Positions 61,048 to 64,000 of a DNA stretch of 64,000 bases are shown here, piece after piece. A program made the translations under genes and the position numbers. The notes beneath the pieces were generated by a model. The model searched no databases. It worked only from the letters and a program-made list of their open reading frames with translations, and was not told where the DNA came from. The DNA comes from Bacillus sp. CH30_1T (GTDB taxonomy: Bacteria; Bacillota; Bacilli; Bacillales; Bacillaceae_B): assembly GCF_008364765.1 (NCBI RefSeq), contig NZ_VTUY01000006.1, positions 1-64,000 of the forward strand, given 5' to 3'. How positions within the stretch are numbered: the first letter of the stretch is position 1; the number at the start of each line of letters is the position of its first letter.

Positions 61048-62276
61048 AAGAATGGTTAAGAACAACTCTAGAAGCATTAAATTTGGTTGACACGATGGAA
61101 CAACCCGATGGATTTACGAGATTAGGATATTCCAAGGAAGAGACTGCTTCCATGAATGTGTTTCGGGACGTTGCAGAAACGTTAGGGTTATCCGTACAGA
61201 GGGACCGGGCAGGGAATCTATTTGCCAGGTGGGAAGGGGAGACCAGTCAAGTTATCATGACCGGATCTCATCTCGATACGGTTGAAAACGGGGGAGGCTA
61301 TGATGGAGTAGCCGGTGTCCTGTGTGGACTGGGAGCCGTGAAAGCATTAAAAGACCGTGGTTTCAAACCCCATCACTCCATTGAAGTGGCCTGTTTTGCC
61401 TCTGAAGAGTCAGCACGTTTCGGTGTTTCTACTCTAGGAAGTAAATGTGTGGCAGGAATTCTTGATAAATCAGTAGAAAACGTAAGAGACCAGCGCGGGG
61501 TCAGCATTAAAGAAGCAGTGGAATCAATGGGCTTAAACTGGTCATCTGTTGAAAAAGCTGAACGCTCCCGAGAGGAAATCCTCTCTTTCATCGAGCTTCA
61601 TATCGAACAAGGGACCCAAATCGAAGATCATGCTGCTCAATTCGGAATTGTCCGGGGTGTAGCCTGTCCGATCCGCTTGAAGGTAAAGGTGGAAGGAATG
61701 GCTGGTCATACGGGAACGACACCAATGGGGAAACGGGCGGACGCCCTTGTGGCTCTAGCTCCCCTAATCACATTTGTTTCCCAAGAAGCGGAAAAGCTAT
61801 CAAGCCAGTCCCAGAAACCACTTGTAGCAACCGTCAGCACGATGAACGTGAAACCGAACGTCATGAATGTGATCCCGGGCGATGCAGAAGCGGGAATCGA
61901 TATCCGATCCGTCGACGATGACCTAAAGCGATCCATGGCCGATAAAATAATTGAAAAGTGTCGAAGCTTAGAGATTGAATTTAATGTTACAATCAACATA
62001 GAAACTCTTGTAGAAAATCCTTCTATTCTATTAGATGAAAAGCTGACAGCCAGAGTCAAACAAGCCGGGGAAACCCTGGGGTACGACACCTTTGACATGG
62101 ACAGCGGGGCAGGGCATGACGTCATGAATATGGCAGCGAAATGGCCATCTGCTTTAGTATTCATTCCCTGTGAAAAAGGGATCAGCCATCATCCAAAGGA
62201 ACATAGCTCATTAGAAGACTTGTATGCAGGAGTCGAGATTCTAGCTGAAGTATTGCGGCAAGAAGCAGGTGAATAA
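61044..62276 (+). CDS. M20 hydrolase, hydantoinase/carbamoylase family
   Basis: 410 aa. GSHLDTVENGGGYDGVAGV (metal His/Asp), FASEESARFG (catalytic Glu), ELHIEQGTQIED, GMAGHTGTTPMGKRADAL and SGAGHDVMNM are diagnostic of the Zn-dependent allantoate/N-carbamoyl-amino acid hydrolases. The TTG start at 61044 overlaps the previous gene's TGA stop. Three different M20 enzymes in a row suggest stepwise or substrate-specific deacylation of peptidic or carbamoyl compounds. Confidence 0.88.
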   Translation: MKEWLRTTLEALNLVDTMEQPDGFTRLGYSKEETASMNVFRDVAETLGLSVQRDRAGNLFARWEGETSQVIMTGSHLDTVENGGGYDGVAGVLCGLGAVKALKDRGFKPHHSIEVACFASEESARFGVSTLGSKCVAGILDKSVENVRDQRGVSIKEAVESMGLNWSSVEKAERSREEILSFIELHIEQGTQIEDHAAQFGIVRGVACPIRLKVKVEGMAGHTGTTPMGKRADALVALAPLITFVSQEAEKLSSQSQKPLVATVSTMNVKPNVMNVIPGDAEAGIDIRSVDDDLKRSMADKIIEKCRSLEIEFNVTINIETLVENPSILLDEKLTARVKQAGETLGYDTFDMDSGAGHDVMNMAAKWPSALVFIPCEKGISHHPKEHSSLEDLYAGVEILAEVLRQEAGE

Positions 62277-62282
62277 CAGTTG

Positions 62283-63590
62283 ATGATAAAAATTGGTGTC
62301 ATCGGCCCGGATGATTCGATTCAGCGGATCAATCATGTGGCCACTCATTTTGACAATATAGAACTTATGAATTTTCCCTATCACGGGGTGAATGAAATAG
62401 AAGAAATTCTTGAGAAGAACCGCGGTCTAGTAGATCAATGGTTCTTTTCAGGACAATCCCCCTTCTATTATGCGCTTGAGAAAGGATGGATCACGGAAAA
62501 GGAAGGGAGCTTTCCGCCCTTACATGGATCCAGTTTCTTTGGGGCATTATTAGAAGCGCAAATGAAAGAACAGACTCTGTTAAATAAGATTAGTATAGAT
62601 ACAATATCAAAGGAGGAAATTGAAACAGCCGTTCAATTTCACTCCTTTGATCAACTAGAAATCTCAAGCTATCCATATGAAGGATACCGGAGTGCAGATG
62701 AACTCGTAGACTATCACCGTTCACTCTACGAAAAAGGTGAAATTGAAACGGCGATTACGTGTATTCAAAGTGTCCAAATGCGCCTCACTGAAGCAGGCAT
62801 TCCTTGTTACCGTGTCGTACCGACGAATTTATCCATCCGGATGATTTTGCAGTATTTATTAGAGAGGGCACAATCGAGGAAATATCGTAAATCCCAAATT
62901 GCCATCGTTGGAATCGAAGTCATCTATTCCACACAGACATTGGACGAGTCCCATTTTTCTTATAAAATGAAGCATCAGGAGCTGGATCTGAAGCGGAATC
63001 TCCTTGATATCGCCCAGAAGATCAATGGTTCCATGGTTCAATTAGGGGACGGATTGTTCTTCGTTTATACAACGAGAGGGGAACTCGATCTTCATGAGAA
63101 GGAGTCGATTTTCACTACTTTGACTCAGGAAGTGAAGACCCATACAGATCTGGATATCCGTGTGGGATTAGGGTTTGGTGTGACCGTATTAGAAGCGGAA
63201 CATCATGTACGTCTTGCTTTTCAACATGCGAGAAAGCACGAATCTTCCATCGTCATAAGTGTCAATGAAGACAAGACGGTAACGGAAATTCTTCCATCGT
63301 CGGAGTCCATTACATACGCTCTCAACAACTGGGGCAATGAATGGAAGGAAGTCTTTAAAGAGGCTTCGGTCAGTTCAGCCATCGTCTCAAAAATCCTTTC
63401 TCTTTCCCGTCATTACGACAAAGAGGAAATCACGTCCCAAGACCTTTCCCGCTGGCTGAAAAGCACCGAACGGAACGGGCGCAGAATCCTTACTGAAATG
63501 GAAAGGATCGGGATAGTGGAAATCAGCGGTGAAGAACAAAGCGGCGGCAGGGGAAGACCAAGGAAGTTATATCGCTTCCAACTTAAATAA
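62283..63590 (+). CDS. Putative transcriptional regulator with degenerate GGDEF-like and winged-helix domains
   Basis: 435 aa. I do not recognise a named family. N-terminal part (1-150) begins like a ligand-binding alpha/beta domain (MIKIGVIGPDDSIQRI). The middle (about 190-330; IAIVGIEVIY, GDGLFFVYTTRGE, VGLGFGVTVLEAEHHVRLAFQHARK) looks like the degenerate cyclase fold of PucR/CdaR regulators. The C terminus (about 360-435; SQDLSRWLKSTERNGRRILTEMERIGIVEISG) is a winged helix with a basic tail (GGRGRPRKLYRF). ATG 62283; TTG 62280 is also possible. Most likely controls the M20 and AbgT genes through the AAGGAA-N3-TTCCTT elements. Confidence 0.65.
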   Translation: MIKIGVIGPDDSIQRINHVATHFDNIELMNFPYHGVNEIEEILEKNRGLVDQWFFSGQSPFYYALEKGWITEKEGSFPPLHGSSFFGALLEAQMKEQTLLNKISIDTISKEEIETAVQFHSFDQLEISSYPYEGYRSADELVDYHRSLYEKGEIETAITCIQSVQMRLTEAGIPCYRVVPTNLSIRMILQYLLERAQSRKYRKSQIAIVGIEVIYSTQTLDESHFSYKMKHQELDLKRNLLDIAQKINGSMVQLGDGLFFVYTTRGELDLHEKESIFTTLTQEVKTHTDLDIRVGLGFGVTVLEAEHHVRLAFQHARKHESSIVISVNEDKTVTEILPSSESITYALNNWGNEWKEVFKEASVSSAIVSKILSLSRHYDKEEITSQDLSRWLKSTERNGRRILTEMERIGIVEISGEEQSGGRGRPRKLYRFQLK

Positions 63591-63599
63591 ATGGATCCT

Positions 63600-63637
63600 A
63601 AAAATCCCTTACTCTAACTATGAGTAGGGGATTTTTT
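63600..63637 (+). terminator. Terminator after the regulator gene
   Basis: AAAATCCCTTACTC pairs with GAGTAGGGGATTTT around TAACTAT, followed by T. Confidence 0.9.
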
Positions 63638-63726
63638 ATCCTCATCTATTCAGTAATCCGTAAATTTAAAATTTTCTCATAAATATTAAAAAATAAAGAG
63701 GATTTATACAATTAATATCGAAATAC

Positions 63727-63761
63727 TTATTAACGGAAGTAAAAAGGAATTATTCCTTAAA
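63727..63761. promoter_or_regulatory. Shared 35-bp element with AAGGAA-N3-TTCCTT operator (copy B)
   Basis: TTATTAACGG then AAGGAATTATTCCTT, at the same spacing as copy A (58462-58496), 23 bp before the AbgT start. Confidence 0.75.
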
Positions 63762-63784
63762 ACATTATTTGAAGGAGTGACCTC

Positions 63785-64000
63785 ATGACAAATCCCAATT
63801 TAGAGCCAAATCCACCTCAAAAGGAGAAGGGATATCTTCGAATTTTAGGTGGAATTGAAAAGGTAGGGAATAAACTCCCTGACCCATTCATGTTGTTTGT
63901 GTACTTATCTGTCTTTATTGTTTTATTTTCCTGGTTTATTTCAAGTCTGGGTGTGACGGTTATACACCCGAAAAATGGAGAAGAGTTAGCGATCAAGAGC
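63785..64000 (+). CDS. AbgT-family p-aminobenzoyl-glutamate transporter (5' part)
   Basis: The first 72 codons of a gene that runs past the window end. The peptide has the AbgT start pattern: hydrophilic N terminus, GGIEKVGNKLPDPFMLFVYLSVFIVLFSWFISSLGVTVIHPKNGE, that is, the first membrane helix followed by the HPKNG extracellular part. GAAGGAGTG precedes ATG 63785. AbgT imports p-aminobenzoyl-glutamate; it would feed the M20 hydrolases upstream. Confidence 0.88.
   Translation, partial: MTNPNLEPNPPQKEKGYLRILGGIEKVGNKLPDPFMLFVYLSVFIVLFSWFISSLGVTVIHPKNGEELAIKS

Overview
The window is chromosomal DNA of a low-to-moderate G+C, spore-forming Bacillaceae (Bacillus sensu lato). Evidence: Bacillus-type 23S and 5S rRNA ends, ComK, a TapA/SipW/TasA-type matrix operon, S-box control of a metNIQ operon, cre sites, strong AGGAGG ribosome binding sites and frequent TTG/GTG starts. 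The genus cannot be fixed from the sequence alone; no tRNA, CRISPR array, transposase or prophage block was seen.

Layout: 1-707 is the 3' end of an rRNA operon (partial 23S, 5S, terminator). 0.8-4.4 kb holds a tyrosine recombinase, a small zinc-ribbon protein, an SGNH-like secreted protein, a new small ORF and a serine-acetyltransferase-like protein. 4.4-6.6 kb (minus) makes UDP-glucose and UDP-glucuronate (gtaB, ugd). 6.8-9.8 kb is a biofilm-matrix operon (TasA-like, TapA, SipW, LPXTG protein) preceded by a SinR-type palindrome. Then come a DUF5658 membrane protein and comK. 11.2-14.7 kb is a MurNAc recovery operon (murQ, murP, mupG). 14.8-16.6 kb is a LamG-metallophosphoesterase. 17.1-18.7 kb has a 41-aa ORF, a c-di-GMP-I riboswitch and a histidine kinase. 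18.8-21 kb is a three-gene pseudopilin operon. 21.4-24.7 kb (minus) is a SCO1 protein and a sulfonate/nitrate-type ABC importer; 25-27 kb has glutamate dehydrogenase and the DUF1659/DUF2922 pair.

27-32 kb is a chitobiose/cellobiose-type PTS locus (IIB, IIA, IIC, GH4) divergent from its GntR regulator and a ChbG/YdjC deacetylase, with four copies of one operator. 32-44 kb is a second sugar regulon: a GH94 phosphorylase (probably 1,2-beta-oligoglucan phosphorylase), GH3, an ABC importer, GH13 and a LacI regulator, driven by two divergent promoters of the same design. 44-47 kb is the S-box metNIQ operon. 47-57 kb holds a SEC-C/HEAT-like protein, a Vpr-like subtilase and a 1752-aa secreted nuclease with two tandem 5'-nucleotidase modules. 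57-58 kb is trhO (minus). 58.5-64 kb is a p-aminobenzoyl-glutamate/N-acyl-amino-acid type locus: three M20 hydrolases, a novel-looking regulator and an AbgT transporter cut by the window end, with the same 35-bp element before the first and last transcription units.

The most interesting items are the riboswitch-kinase pair, the matrix operon with its wall-anchored extra member, the nuclease/dual nucleotidase, and the M20-AbgT locus with its unassigned regulator and operator. Two dispersed palindromic repeat families (GTGCCTGGCAC/GTACCTGGTAC and GAGGGACGGACCTC) fill intergenic spaces.
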